Positions 19,756-32,369 of a stretch of 64,000 bases of DNA are shown piece after piece. Both the position numbers and the translations under genes were made by a program. Below the pieces are notes generated by a model. The model did not search any database. It saw only the letters and a program-made list of their open reading frames with translations, and was not told the DNA's origin. The DNA is from Ixodes scapularis (lineage: Eukaryota; Arthropoda; Arachnida; Ixodida; Ixodidae). The stretch is taken from assembly GCF_016920785.2 (NCBI RefSeq), contig NW_024609846.1:109358831-109422830 (forward strand). The letters are read 5' to 3'. The number at the start of each line of letters is the position of its first letter. Position 1 is the stretch's first letter.

Positions 19756-22153
19756 ACTATCCTTTCTCAACACCATAACACAAAGAATTTTGTAGTTCAT
19801 AGGAAACGGGATTACCCCATTCGCATGGCAGCGCGCTAGAAATAGAAAAAGAAGTTTAACTACTGGAGATGAATGTTTGGTGCTATAGCGGCTGTGATAA
19901 TTGCAGACAGTGTAACTTGATGGCTCAGATATCCCCGGCGGGGCTACAACTTTTGGGCTCCTTTTGCTTGAATATTTATATAATCTCGTTACACCCGCAG
20001 AGCATGTACGGAGAGCCAACCTTTGCCAACTATACGGAGGAAGCTCACGCAGCTAATGACAATGCGCAAAACGTTTTAATCTAAAAGTCGGCTGTTCTTT
20101 GAGATTAAACTTGCCATAGTAGTTAGAACTTTATATTCAGTGCCAAAATGCAGAACGTGGTTTTAAAACATACTTTTCATTGACATTGACTTGGCAGACA
20201 TTCTGGTTGGAGCTAGTGCTCAACTGCCGCGGCAACGGGAAGAGCGGCTTAAATCAATGGAGCGAATACGTTGCAAACAAGCGACAAAAATGGCCCGGCG
20301 GCTTCGACGCTGCTCGCGGCGTCAAAACACTGTTGACGCAGCGAGCGAAACGAACGCTGCCAGGCAAGTTCGTCGGTTGTTCGCCGTATATTTGGAATGT
20401 CCAGAGCGCAGCACATGCGGCATTGCCAACCCAAACTCGTTTTTTCACGTGTTCTGGATGCAACTCGAGAGAACGAAAGCGAATAATTGTTGAATATTTT
20501 TGAAAGCATGTTGCAGTTCGGCAACTATAACTTTTGAACTTAGACAAGAACTTAAACCAGCAATGGATCCTCCCAAATTATATTCGATTGCACTTCGTCT
20601 GGATATTTTCTGTATGAAAGGAACACTTACTTGTTTCTGGTTAGTTAGCTCAATCGACAGGGTCGAGAGGACAGGTGCAGAGATATGATGGGGCAGAGCG
20701 GTTGTCCGGTCGGCGAATCTCAACTGGGCTAAAGGCCGATTACGACTGCAGCATGGATGTTTGGGAGTCGGTGTTCACTCGAACGGGCACAGGCAGTGTC
20801 TATTTGAGTTATGTATAGTCGCATCTTTGAAAGGGCTCGTTTTTCCGAAGTCCCTAGGTAGGGAATTCGAAGCCGCAGTTGCAAACCAGCAAGCCCCGCC
20901 TCTGTTCCGTTCGACACACACATATTCGCTGCTGCAAAGCCGCGCGAAAGCTCTGCCGTCAATCCACAGAAGCCGCGTTTAACTCGAAAAGTAAAGACGG
21001 CGCCAAGGGGAGACAAGGGATAGCGGGCGCCTTTCCTAAAATATGTTCCGCCACCCTAAGTTGAAACGGCATTGTATACAACTAATGCCTACGGCGTCGG
21101 CTTGAGGACCCCGTGTAAGCAGCCTCCAGCCTTTAGAGTGCTCGTACCATTTAGCTTTGTTTTATTAGCTTCCCGCCACGAGAAGTCGTACCGCAGGCAG
21201 TATGAAGCCCATTAGAGGAAACATCTCCCCCTTCTGGCGCTCGTCGGCTTCTTTCTGTATTCCGCGCTGCGGCGCTGATCCTCAGTGAGGGATGGAGGCG
21301 AGGACGAAAGCGGGCTTATGTTTAAGTCAAGGTCGTGGGGAAGTCCGGAGCGTTATCAGGAGAAGCTCAGACCCAGACTACACTCTACCCAGAGCATTTG
21401 CTTCCTCTCTGAGTTGAGACCTGGTTGTACAAGCTGCATCCCCCCCCCCCCCCCCCTGGAACGTCTCTTTTTGGTACGTCCCCTCCGCACTTCCCTTGGC
21501 AATGAGCACACCGTGCCAATAAGATACCTTTAGCGAGCCCGTCGGCGACAGCATCTCAAATCAAGCCAAAAAATACATGCCAAAAGACAAGCCCAGAACC
21601 ACGAAGAAACCATCAAACGCAAAGTGATGAAAAAGCGGCCCGCTAGAGAGGAAGGATAATCCGCTGTGTATAGGATCGTACCCTTGGCGTCTGCGTTTGG
21701 GAGCTTTCAGGGCACAAATTTTTCGCAGACAACCTCCAAAGAGAGAGAGGGAGACAGAGAGAGAGAGAAAGGGGACTAGATATGTTGAAGGTATTTTCCC
21801 CCCGTTTTCGACGTGCTGACCTTGTTTGGAAGTGTGCCTGCAGTCGAGGACCCTGATATTTGGTGCGCCTCCCCACTGTCTCTCCACTTCGAAACTCTTG
21901 GCGCCGTCCCTGTCAGGAATACGTACCGTGACCTTGACGAAGATAAACCCCACTTTGGAAGCGCCCAGCAGGCGCGTCCACCCACCGATGTTTTAATCAA
22001 TAGTCCCTCGCGTCGAATTACGTTTTTTCTTCCAGCTGACAAAGAACCCCGGGGGGGGGGGGGTTGCCTGGCCAGGCGTTAGGGGGGGGGGCCGATCGCC
22101 CCCACCGCCCCCACCGCCCCCACCGCCTCCCCTTCCCCTTGGATCCGCCACTG
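19756..22153. other. Right part of the hAT-like shell, no gene recognised
   Basis: 2.4 kb without a credible coding frame. It has a C-run near 21441-21457, a GA-rich microsatellite (about 21738-21771), a G-run at 22050-22061, and a short tandem array of CCGCCCCCA units just inside the right TIR (about 22098-22129). Confidence 0.6.
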
Positions 22154-22161
22154 TGCGTAAG

Positions 22162-22950
22162 CGTTCATTTCTAACTGGGGCCCAGTCAATCTGTCAGTAG
22201 CACACACTCGGCTTCAAAGCCCTTGATGTATATAACTCTATCAAGGCATCTGTGTGGGTTGGCGCTTCGTTCTCACTGGTTGCATCTATTTCGACGTCGA
22301 CACTGAAAAACATTGAAAAAGAACTGTACAGCGAAGCGCACATTCTCGTTTACCGTTGACTTGCGAAAGTGACGGTGCCCCATAAAGTACTGCGGACCAC
22401 AGGTTCATTGCCGCCATTAGTACGGTAAAAGTCAAACTGCCATTTGGGTCACCAGACGGCACTGAATTCCGGGAAGGATCTATTTTGCGGAAAAATGTGG
22501 GGAAAATTTTCCGCTAAATTTACCGGGCAATTTTTTCTCGTCACGCCACGTGCCGTCATACGCCTCTAACATTGCCAATATTCCCACTAAATTCAACGGG
22601 AAAATTGACGTCACGTGACCTCAACACCAATTCAGTTTCCCCGTTAAATTTAGCTGCTACATTTTCGCTAAATACCCCGCTAAATTTAGCGGGAAAATTG
22701 ACGTCACGGGACCTCAACACCAATTCAGTTTCCCGGTTAAATTTAGCTGCTACATTTTCGCTAAATTTCACCGCTAAACTTAGCGGGAAAACATTTCCGC
22801 TAAATTTAGCGGCAAACTTTTGGCTAGACTTCCGGCTAAATTTTGGGGGAAAATGTGGGTAAAGTTTACCCTAAACTTAGCGGGGAAATTTTCGCATAAT
22901 TTAGCTAAAAAAATGGCGAAAATTTCTCGCTAAATGGGAGTGGAGTAGGA
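22162..22950. repeat. GCTAAATTT-rich repeat tract, right part, with a 93-bp tandem dimer
   Basis: Continuation of the tract at 11744-12227. It includes the empty site for the 132-bp MITE (near 22575). A 93-bp unit is tandemly duplicated from about 22597 to 22782 (TTGACGTCACG, ACCTCAACACCAATTCAG, TTAAATTTAGCTGC, ACATTTTCGCTAAAT), followed by shorter GCTAAATTTAGCGG variants. The short open frames here simply translate the repeat. Confidence 0.8.
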
Positions 22951-24829
22951 GAGAAGGAAGGGAGGGTATGGGGAGATAGAGGAGGGGCATACCCCCCCCC
23001 CCTCCTCCTGCTCAAGAGCTGCGCTCTAATTCGGCATTACAGAGAACTGTAAACGTCTTTCTTTGTTTTTGTAAGTTTTTTAATGTTATTTTAATAGTTT
23101 ATTCAATAACGTGCGCAATGTATAACAAATGACTCTTTCTGAATTAATCGTTTTCACAAACTGGTTGAGAGGGCAGCAAGTGCAGACAAAATTACAAGGC
23201 TTCTTTAGCAAAAAAAAAATTCGGCAGAGACACTAAAGAATACTTACGTGTAGGAATGCGAAATCATTCCTACAATCAGCGCGCCAGTGTCTTCCTTTTT
23301 CACAGCGTGCTCCGGCGGTGACATCACGCTCCCCCACTGCGCAGGCGCGGCGAACCCCGCCGGCTTCACGACGGCTTTCCTGATGAAGCATCTGCCTTGC
23401 TGTGCTTTTCTTTGTGTTTTATTTCTGAGGCACGCCCGCTTCGACCTCGAGCGGCGCGCGCCTGATGACGTATTTTTATGACTATATTTCGGGCACAACG
23501 CCAACGCATTTTCGCGTTATGAGACATGTGAGGCTTTCGCCTTAAAAAGAAAGCAAAAGGCAGAATGGCCATTTTCGTTTCCCGGAGAGCTGGGAAAAAC
23601 GATACTATGGCCGGGCAGCGTGAGAAAGAGTTTATATGTCGGCTTCTGCCATTTATTGCGCCGCCGAGATACAACTGCGGCGCGGCTTCCAACCATGGCA
23701 ATTGAAGCTGTGCCCGGCTCCGTATTCGTGAGAATAAGGCGTCGGCCGGAAGCGGGAGAGTTCACATGCCTTTGAGTACCAAAGGACGCGCATGCGCGCA
23801 TTACGGGTCTCGACCACAGGCGCCACGCTTCAACGTAACGCAGTAATGTAGCTCCTCCACGGCTAGCGCGGTCCGTAAACTTTTGAGGCCGACTGTACGC
23901 CACGTGAAACGTCCCATACAGTACACATCGGATTGCATTGTAGGGCAGCGAAATAATGTGGCTGCAACGCACGGAAGTTCTCATAAACGCTTCTTACGAT
24001 TCTAGCACTCAGGGTTTGTTTATAAAAGATAATATACTTCCTGTTTACAACGTGTACATGTATAGACTCGCGATCAATTTCAAGTTAGAAAATAAAAGAA
24101 ATAAAAGAAGCTTAGTAAACTTCCAGGAGCAAAAAGAACATGCAACTTCCTACTCAACTCGGTCGGCGGAACATTGAACTTTGCCACTGTGTCACAACAA
24201 CTACTGAATGCAATCACTCAAAATACACACTTCCTCCTATATTGAACAGCCTAATAAAAAATAACCTTGATATTATTTCTACTGCAATTCAAGAATTACG
24301 AACTGAACTAAGGTGGGATGAAAACGGATGAACCGATTTATGAGACCTGTTTGATTTTTTGCTTCGCTATATCGGTTTTCTCAATGTTTTACGCTGTTGC
24401 TTTGACTTCTGTATATGCCACTATAAAAAAGCAAGGGGCTCCGTCAAGCTGTTCTTACAGCTTTTTTCTCTCGCTTTCTTATATAATGTATCAAAATGGA
24501 AAATAAAATTCCTTAATAATAATAATAATACTCGGCTTGACGGTTCTGTGGAACACGCTTTGTCACCATTACTGAATGGTGCCGCTATTTCTTCTGATTG
24601 GTAAAAGGGCTAGTTGGTAATCATTAAACATGGTTAAAATCAACGGAAATAGGTAGAAAACTGTAGAAGTATACAAAAGACAAGACAGACACTGAACTCA
24701 CAACTCAATATTTCACGCCGAAGAGAAGAACAAAAACAAAGTACAGGGTCCGATCGATAAAAGTGAACCCTACTTTTCGGCCCGCGTAAAAAAACTACGC
24801 ATCGCAGAACGCTCAAACTCCGCCACAAT
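22951..24829. other. Intergenic stretch without recognisable genes
   Basis: AT-rich to mixed sequence with a C-run near 22992, several weak poly(A)-like signals and an (AAT)n microsatellite near 24513. The open frames are short and unlike known proteins. The last eight bases, GCCACAAT (24822-24829), are the target-site duplication of the next element. Confidence 0.5.
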
Positions 24830-27149
24830 CAACGAGGTAGAGGGGCTTAGAGTGATAAACCGGAAGTTCCGAAGTGGCACCCCCCCGGTTGCCGCCATGT
24901 TTTACGCAAATGTGACCACTTGTCACGTGACCTCACAAGAGCCGTGACGTCGCAGGTAAGATGGCAGCGCCCAGAGCTGGCGGATGCGAGTTTGTTCGGT
25001 GCGCGGCAGCCGTGATGTGCAGCGGCTTTCCGACGATTTCGGGCTTTTTCGTGCTCGCTGACGCAGGTATGTTGTGAAAATATGAAGGAATGAGACTTTG
25101 TACCCTTTTTGCGCAAGATCGCTCTGGATCACATGGATATTAACACCTGTGAGACAGCATCAGCCGTATCGCCGTACCGGTGCTCGGATTCCGGGATGTG
25201 TTCGAGGATCGATAGAACTTTGAGTGCTTTTAGCATGACATTTTCGCGTTCTCTTAGCTTTGTTTGAACATTGAAATGGCTATGAATCGACGCGAAAGGT
25301 ATACGTCGCGTTAGGGCATAGGAGAAGTTGTTTCAGGCCTGCGTCACCGAATAACCATAGCAACTTTTAGCGAGGAAGCTCCTGCGCCCTTTGTGCTAAT
25401 CGGCGATTCTACATTTGATCGCCTTTCTTCCTTTTTTGGTGAGTGCGAAGTGCACACTTATTTTCAGCTACGAGGATGACGTTTTATTGAGTGTGGGGAT
25501 GAATAAATCGTTGCAGGCACCTGCTTCAAAGCTATTCGACTTGCGATAACAACAACTGTTTTGGTGAATGCATAGATTAACTGCACCTTTTTCTCTTTCG
25601 TAGGATTTATTGCAGCAATAGTTTTTTTCATCAAAACTGCATTGTATTAGTCAGTCAATTATTTACTTGGTCTAATTACCTGGATAAGATGATTCATATT
25701 TGTGTTCATCCCTTGCCTGAAGAGCAGTCTTGTTGAAAAATGTTGACCATTCCTTTCGGTCTCTTCAATAGCCTTTTTTTTGAAAAGTGTGGGTTGTCTA
25801 TACTTCGTATCATTGCAACCTGGAAAAGGACAACCGCCACAGCCCCTTCGAGCCAATCAGAGAGACAGAGCGAAGGTGTGTGACAAATCTGTGCAGACGA
25901 GCACTCTGAATGACATGTTGTTATGTTCCTCTCTCCAACGTGCATATTGGCTCACCGAGACTGTAGCCTTTGCTGTTTGCCAAATTGTGATGAAACAAAT
26001 TACAGTAGCTACTACTCTAATTACCCCAGGCTTTCATACTTTGGTCATTTGTTCGACAAGAATGTTACGTCCGCCATCACTGTGAACTCGGCTCAGCGCC
26101 CATTGGGCTCGAATGCTGCATTAGCATTTGACGTTAACTGGGGCCCATTTGTGTGCTTTACGCCGAAAAAAAATGGCAACAGTTGTGTTGCTTGATGGGC
26201 TTCTGCAAAGGGTCTATGTATAAGAAGTGTCCTGCTATATATCAATGCATCAACATATACGATTAAAGTATATGCTCAGAGGTGTGTTCAGGAAAAGTGG
26301 AATGAGTGCAGCTCAATGCAACAAGTCTGCCAGTCTGGTATGTCCCATCAATTAATATTGAAGGGTCAGAGATGCGAGTGTCCTCAAAAGGACCTGCGCG
26401 GGTGGTGAACACAATTCTTGGTGTATAAATTCTCAAGGCATAAAGGCAAGCGGAAATAGGTTTATCTGGTTAGTGTATCAAATGTTTATTTTCACAGCAT
26501 TACATAATTTTTGATTCTTAGTTAATGGTTCTAGAACGAGTTCTTTCTGCGACAGTCTCCTGTCAGGCGTTCAATCGTAATACCTGTGGACCTTGTTGTG
26601 GGATGACGCTCCTGGCACGTCGGTGTTCAGTTTGGTCGAGTAGCAACTTTAACCGACTGATGCCGTCTTGTAATAATACGTCATGTGCGCCTACTGACAT
26701 CTGATGCACTGAAGCTGCAGGGCTGGCTTCTAATCCGCAAAATTTTCTTGGTAGTTTTCTGCATCAATGCAGCAAGCTCGGGCATGTATTGGTTATATGG
26801 CTGTGCCTTTTGCTGTACCGTTGACTTGATAGCTGGCAACAATGTTTGCTATCCAAGCCATTTAACTTCCCTTTCGTAATGGAGATTTATTGTGTATCCC
26901 ACGATCACTGCAACTTGTGCAAGTCTTGTGTGGCAAAGTGAAGTCTCGTGATGCTTGCAGTCCACTTTTGAGAGAACCAAACCATTTTATTTCTTAAGGT
27001 CACTGAGCGGCATTCTCCCTCAAAGTTGGAAATTGTGAGCTGATGGCGAGAATAAAGATAATTAGTGTCAGCAAATTATTAGGTATTGTCCTTGGGTGAC
27101 AACCGACACCAGATCAACTATCCTTGCATTGCCGCTCACCTGCTTTGTC

Positions 27150-28260
27150 GTGCTTACCTCCCGTCCAGATGAAGTAGATCACGAGCTTCGGGGTGATGTC
27201 GGCACCAGGGACAAAGACCGCCGAAGAAAATCCTCAATCTTCCCCGGACGCTCGTCAAGACGTGGTCGAGGGTCGTTCGGCACGAACCCTTGCAAGCCAA
27301 TTCATTGGTACGGGCACCTCCAGTAGACAAGGTCGGCCTCATGCAGTGGTAGCAGAGTGGTTTTCCGTTGGCCATTCGCAGTACCTCCGTCTTCCTCGGT
27401 GTACTTTGTTCAGCGTGGACCTACACTGCTTCTTCTCGATATCAAGAATGCTTCGGCATTGGGGTATTTCGTTGAATTGGCATTTAATAGTAACAGGTAG
27501 CCGGTGGTGGTCGTTGTGACTTTGTGGCATAAGTCGCCCTCGTTTCGTCAGATGCCGCTTCGCTCGAAGAAGTCTCCAGTTGAAATGCCTGTCAAACTTC
27601 TGAAAAAATCTCGGCGATCAAAATTAAAGCCGGGCAACTGATGACAGGAACTAGCTTCCTTATCTCCTCCCGGACACCGTTCTAAATGATGTCACGGATG
27701 CCTGGGGGGCTGGCGTCGAAGTTGCAGCTGGACGACTTGAGTGTTGCGACGCTGGGGAGTTTTTAATAGTGACGTGCTCGGGCCTGCAGTGTGCATTCAA
27801 TGTTGGAAGCTGCATTGATATGAACCCTTCGACTGTTGTCGTGGGGTTGCGGACAAGGCTGCTGAAGGTGTCCCTCACATGAGGAACATGGGATTCTTAG
27901 CTTCTTGTCTTCTGTAGCATCAGGGTTGGCGTGGGTGCTCGATCAGAAGCAAAACATTCTCCACGAAGGTGGTGACGCTCTCGTTGGGGTCGTGTCCTGG
28001 ACAGAATCGGGAATTAGGCTCTCTCTTGTCAATGTTGGCTGATGAACATGCACTTCAGCTCGGTCTTGCAAACTTCCCACGACGTTAAGGAGGATTCGTG
28101 GTTCTCAAACCAGTGCCTCAGAGTTTCTTCCACAAGAAGTATAGGTTATGCAGGAGCTGGTTGTCCATCTACCCACTGTGGCGGGCGACACGGTCATATT
28201 GTTCAATCCAGCCCTCGACGTCTTGTGCACCTTGCGTGAAAGGGCATCAGAGTGCGAGGT
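27150..28260 (-). pseudogene. Decayed Gypsy gag of the Gypsy-3 family
   Basis: Base-level similarity, with many indels, to the Gypsy-3 gag antisense sequence at about 40.0-40.9 kb. Examples are GTGGTTCTC(A/G)AACCA(G/C)TGCCTC, the T(G/C)GTTGGG(G/A)(T/C)C block and CCAGCCCTCGACGTC against CAGCCCTCTACGTC. A residual C-Y-H-C knuckle start is readable near 27.35 kb. There is no intact frame. It lies inside the 24830-29862 element, so that element was either a target for Gypsy insertion or captured this piece; no LTRs are visible beside it. Confidence 0.65.
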
Positions 28261-29041
28261 GCGACCGGCATTCAAACGATGGTGGGAGCGAACGTGGTTT
28301 GCTGCGACAGGGTTGTCATTGTTGGCTTAGTCAGCTTCGGTTTTTCTGGCAAAAGACCTAATTCTGTTGGTTCTTGCTGGCAGCACCTGGCTTGGATTTC
28401 AAGTTCTTCATGGTGTATTTCCGAGTTTCGCCCTTGTGGTACTCGCTCGTCTTGCAATTTTGCTGCCGGGCTCGGGATAGGACTTGGTTCACGGCTCGCC
28501 GGGGGTTTAAGACTCGGGATAATGTGCCACCCGTGTCTTGTTATCGGGCAACTCAGCATGAGGAGCCGCCAGGGTAGACACAGAGTGAAGGGCTATGGGT
28601 AAAGTGTGCAGCACCTCCACCAGAACATACAATGACAGCTGAGCATGGCCTGGAACTTTCCAGAATAGTAAATATTGATAGAAAATAGGACTGGAGCAAG
28701 CATCCGAGACAATATAACAAAACAGTCAGAAAAGAGTCTATCCTGACCACTAAAGAAGCTGCACTGCTTTAGTGGCATTCTGTCCGAATAAATCCTCTCC
28801 TTCGGGGTCTGGCGACTGCCGTGGACGAGCTGAACTGAAATCGATGTGAGACCACTTTTCTGGTAATAAGCCGCTGCAGACTGCCGTCGCAAAGCGGCGT
28901 GAATGGGTGGACTGGGTAGGTAACGCGCGCGATGAAATGTCCACACAGCTTGCAATTAGCGTAACGAGTGTTGAAACTTTGGTGTCGACGAAACGTGCGA
29001 CAGACCAGCGGACTCAATACCAACTGCAACACCAGTGCTCA

Positions 29042-29275
29042 GTGAAGGTGCACGTCTACGCCAGAACAATTTAGTAGGCAGCACAGCATCACCTAAAGCA
29101 CAGCACAGGAACTACCAGCTTGAAGGCAGCTCTTCGGCGCGCCGCGCACCTGTGCTCCGTAAAAGAGCACGTCTACGCCGAAACAATTTGGGAAGCAGCA
29201 CAGTATCACTTAGCACGGCACGGGAACTACAAGCGGCAAGGCAGCTCTGCGGTGCACCGCACAACCAAAGTGAGC
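29042..29275. repeat. 118-bp tandem dimer inside the TIR element
   Basis: Two diverged copies with GCACGTCTACGCC at about 29049 and 29167. Each is followed by an A-rich ACAATTT block, GGCAGCACAG or GAAGCAGCACAG, and GGAACTAC near the end. Confidence 0.75.
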
Positions 29276-29870
29276 CTTCGGGCATTTGAACGAAGCGACA
29301 CCACGATTGCACACTGCCAAGCACGACTCGCACAATTTCCGTCACTAAACTGTAGTGTATCCATACATTGCACACGCTTTACTGCAGATCTCGAAGGTTC
29401 CGACGGTCAACGAGAGCACAGAAACGTCGCCTTAAATTTTATCCTAGCGGTATCCGAATCAATCCGAGGTGCGAGCAACGTAGGGCAAATTGTCTCTTCC
29501 GTGGCAAAATCGCCGCCGGTCACCAGCGAAATGCACACCGTTCCTCCGTATTTTCACCTTGTACCTACGTCAGACACCACGCTGAACTCTGAAGTCGCTG
29601 TCGAACGGCCTCATATGACGGCTTCTGCGCCTGAAATCAACTCGCCGAGACGAACGACAACCAACAAAGCACCCGACAAGCTCCGGCCCAGCTGGAGCCA
29701 GCCGCTGCATGGGCGCTGCCATCTTTCCTGTGACGTCACGTCTTTGGTTTGGTCATGTGACGTGTGGTCAAATTTGCGTACAATGGCAGCCGCCTTATGG
29801 GGGTCACTTTCGAGTGCAGACCGGAACTCCGGTTTATCGCTCTAAGCCCCTCTACCTCGTTGGCCACAAT

Positions 29871-30322
29871 GTAACCCTAGCGGTCCAAGCAAGATGCCAA
29901 ATTTTCAGAACACCAGCTTACTTGGATCAAAAGATAAAAAAAGAAAAGAAATCTCTACGAGGGGGCTGCGACCACAGAGAGACGCAGACGGAGGTCGTCT
30001 ACTTTGCGTTGCATCGCATAGGTGGCGCCACCACCTATGCGGGTTGGCGGGTTATCACGGGCATCTGCCGGGCTTGGCGGCAAATTCGGAATTGTTCTCT
30101 ATTATTTCTGAAGTTTCACTTACGCACTGCTTTTCACTGCAACGAAAATAAAGATTACACGCTCTAATTTGTGATACTTCGGTGCATTTGCTCAGGCATA
30201 ACATTTCTTCATGCTAATTATTTTAGCAGATGTCGTCTGCTTTGCTCTTCGCAAACCCGAACACCGGTTTTCCCGTTGATTACTTTTAATCTCTACCGTG
30301 TTTCGCTGCACTTTCCTGCCTG
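29871..30322. other. Spacer with a perfect 11-bp hairpin
   Basis: No gene seen. At 30015-30041 CGCATAGGTGG and CCACCTATGCG flank a five-base loop. The remainder is AT-rich. Confidence 0.5.
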
Positions 30323-31858
30323 ATGAGGCAATTAACCCAAAAGCAACGCGCGGACGTCGTGGTTTGGTATTTAAAGCGCAGAAGCTTTAATGATGCTCGC
30401 CGCCGATACCGTCGAGTGCACCGTTCCAGGCCGCCGTCAAAGAGAACCATCTGGAAGTGGGTCCAGCGTTTTGGCGCAGTGGGCAGCGTCGCGAATAAGA
30501 AGCACGTCTTCGGCAGCACGCCAGGGAAACAGCAGCTCGCGTACGGGATCATGGGTGCTGTTGGGACCGAGCGTTTGACCCATGGTTGGTGGTGTGTCGA
30601 CTCATGCCAGGCACGGGAGCGGGAGTGGGGCAGGAGACTGGGAGCCGATCAGCGGTAACGAACTGTACAGTATGTACAGATTTAATTACATCCTATGTAC
30701 AGGTTAGGCGGCTGATCGTCAGCAGCGTTCATCGAGGTTGCGAGTTCCAGCAAAAGATAAAAAAAAAAACACCACGCTCTTGCGCGCGCTCTTGCACCAG
30801 ACCGTTTTCTTTCTCGTTGTCTTGCTACCCCCAGGTAGCTCGAGGCTGTAGGAGCGTCCTTTGTCCGGGACGTTCAAAACTACGCCAGATGAGTAGACTT
30901 CCCGGCGCTGCCAGTTCTGTCGGGGCAGCCGAGGCAGTTCCTTTCTTTCATGCCTCGGGAAAACGAGGGCGCCAGGTGTGACCGGTCCATCTCGCCGATC
31001 GCCGATACTTGGTGACAAAGCCGGACGCCCGCAGGGATACAACAGTGCTTTCGAAGCGGACTCGTACCTGTCCACGAAGAGAGCGGCGAGTTTGTTTGGA
31101 GTTTCAGATTACACTGTGCGCCAGATTCTTCACCGACACAACCTGTATGCCTACAAGATTCACGTTCTCCACGAGCTGAAGCCTGAAGACATGAAAGACG
31201 GCTCGATTTTTGCCGCGAAGAGATCCTAAGGATCGCGGCCAACCCCTCCCATCTGGACTTCCTTCTGTTCTCGGACGAGGCCGTCTTTCACCTCGACGGA
31301 AAAGTCAACGCTCAGAACTGCCGGTACTGGAGCAACGGCAACCCGCACTGGACAATGGAGGGAGGGTGTTGTTGGGCCTTTTTTCTTTTTTCCATGAGTC
31401 TGTGACGGGCAGAAGTTATCTGCGCATGTTGAAGGAGGAGTTTCTTCCCGAGCTCGAGGTCCTCCACATGCAACGACAAGTTTGCGTATTCATGCAAGAT
31501 GGAGCGCCCCCACACTGGTGGACCTCCGTCAGGAAATGGTTAAGTGACACCTTTCCTGGACGCTGGGTGGGAAGAGGCTCGCCGAGCATGCCATGGCCAC
31601 CGCGATCCCCTGACCTAACAATATGTGATTTTTTTGTATGGGGGTTTATCAAGTCACAGGTCTAAACCGGCCGAATCTCCACCCTTGACATCCTCAAGCA
31701 ACGCATTGAGGCTGCGTTTCTGCTCATTACGGACGAAATGGGAGCTGCGGCGTTTGCCGAATAAGAGGCGAGACTTGGACGTTGCATATGGCAGCTGGGA
31801 GGACACGTTGAGGCAGAACCGTAGGACTACGGTGTTGCCTTCTAGTGCCTGCCCCTGA
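30323..31858 (+). pseudogene. Mariner-like transposase with DUF4817-type N-terminus, frameshifted
   Basis: The N-terminal frame (30323-30558) has the helix-turn-helix pattern of DUF4817 transposases: Q-R-A-D-V-V-V-W-Y, R-R-Y-R-R-V-H, R-P-P-S-K-R-T-I-W-K-W-V. A second frame (about 30978-31229) gives R-P-Q-G-Y-N and V-R-Q-I-L-H-R-H-N-L. The DDE catalytic domain follows in two further frames: L-L-F-S-D-E-A-V-F-H near 31260, F-M-Q-D-G-A-P-P-H-W near 31490, and P-R-S-P-D-L-T-I-C-D-F-F near 31600. These hold the three acidic residues. A K-Q-R-I-E-A-A-F segment near 31700 is the usual C-terminus. At least three frame changes and an inserted stretch (30560-30970) show it is dead. I could not identify TIRs or a TA duplication. 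Confidence 0.82.
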
Positions 31859-32369
31859 CGCACTCCACATAGTTTCATCTGGACGCAAGAATAGCTTCCG
31901 CCATGTGCGCGGTCTTTTCCCGTTTTTATTTCGTTTGCCTCTGACAAATGGCCCTTTTTAGGGCTGCCAATTACGGTTGTCGGCTGCTGAGCTACTGCTG
32001 CTCGGCGCTCTCCCGTGTCTCTCTCATCTGGTGTCTCCGGACCATGCAAATGGTGAACCTGGCTGGGGAGTCTGATCATCTGAAGGGGGTTGAAGGGCTA
32101 AGAGGTTAAAATTACACGTCAGGGCTGAGGGTTCATTTTCAATGGGGCTTTCACAGCTTTTTTAAACCAAGTTTCAAAAGACATCTTGTATATTCCACAT
32201 CATAGCAACTACGACTTACATTCCAGAAAATTAAGCAATCTATTCCCTTCAAAATTTATAAAAAATGAACTAATAACAAATTAAATTTTTTATAATATTT
32301 ATTGACGCAATATGTTTTCCAATGTAAAGGTTTTTATCATTTGTAAATTAAGTTCATTCCTTAGCACCA
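31859..32369. other. Non-coding spacer
   Basis: No supported feature; AT-rich from about 32200. Confidence 0.4.

Larger units (their letters stand above)
12228..22153. mobile_element. 9.9-kb composite: hAT-like shell with nested Gypsy-2 and LINE
   Basis: Ends are CAGGGGCGGATCCA (left) and TGGATCCGCCACTG (right), inverted to each other and flanked by an exact 8-bp duplication TGCGTAAG (12220-12227, 22154-22161). Removing Gypsy-2 (7.3 kb including its LINE) leaves about 2.6 kb of shell: 245 bp on the left and 2.4 kb on the right. I find no transposase in the shell, so it looks non-autonomous. Terminal G-rich and C-rich tracts sit beside both TIRs. Confidence 0.88.
24830..29862. mobile_element. 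5.0-kb DNA transposon with long TIRs and 8-bp TSD
   Basis: The termini are inverted copies starting CAACGAGGTAGAGGGGCTTA; 33 of the first 34 bases agree. Homology continues with indels for about 150 bp, to a shared AAGATGGCAGCGCCC. An exact 8-bp duplication GCCACAAT flanks it (24822-24829, 29863-29870). Eight-bp duplications and a CA terminus fit the P or hAT superfamilies; I see no intact transposase. Contents include a decayed Gypsy gag (27150-28260) and a tandem dimer near 29.1 kb. The rest is unassigned. Confidence 0.85.

Noticed and set aside
12228..22153. A single autonomous giant transposon (for example a Maverick or Starship-like element)
   Set aside because: Its length comes from a nested Gypsy and LINE with their own boundaries; the shell has only about 2.6 kb and no transposase, polymerase or capsid gene.
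29120..29845. 241-codon open frame as a host gene
   Set aside because: It runs through a tandem dimer into the transposon TIR, shows no domain, and its end is fixed by TIR sequence.
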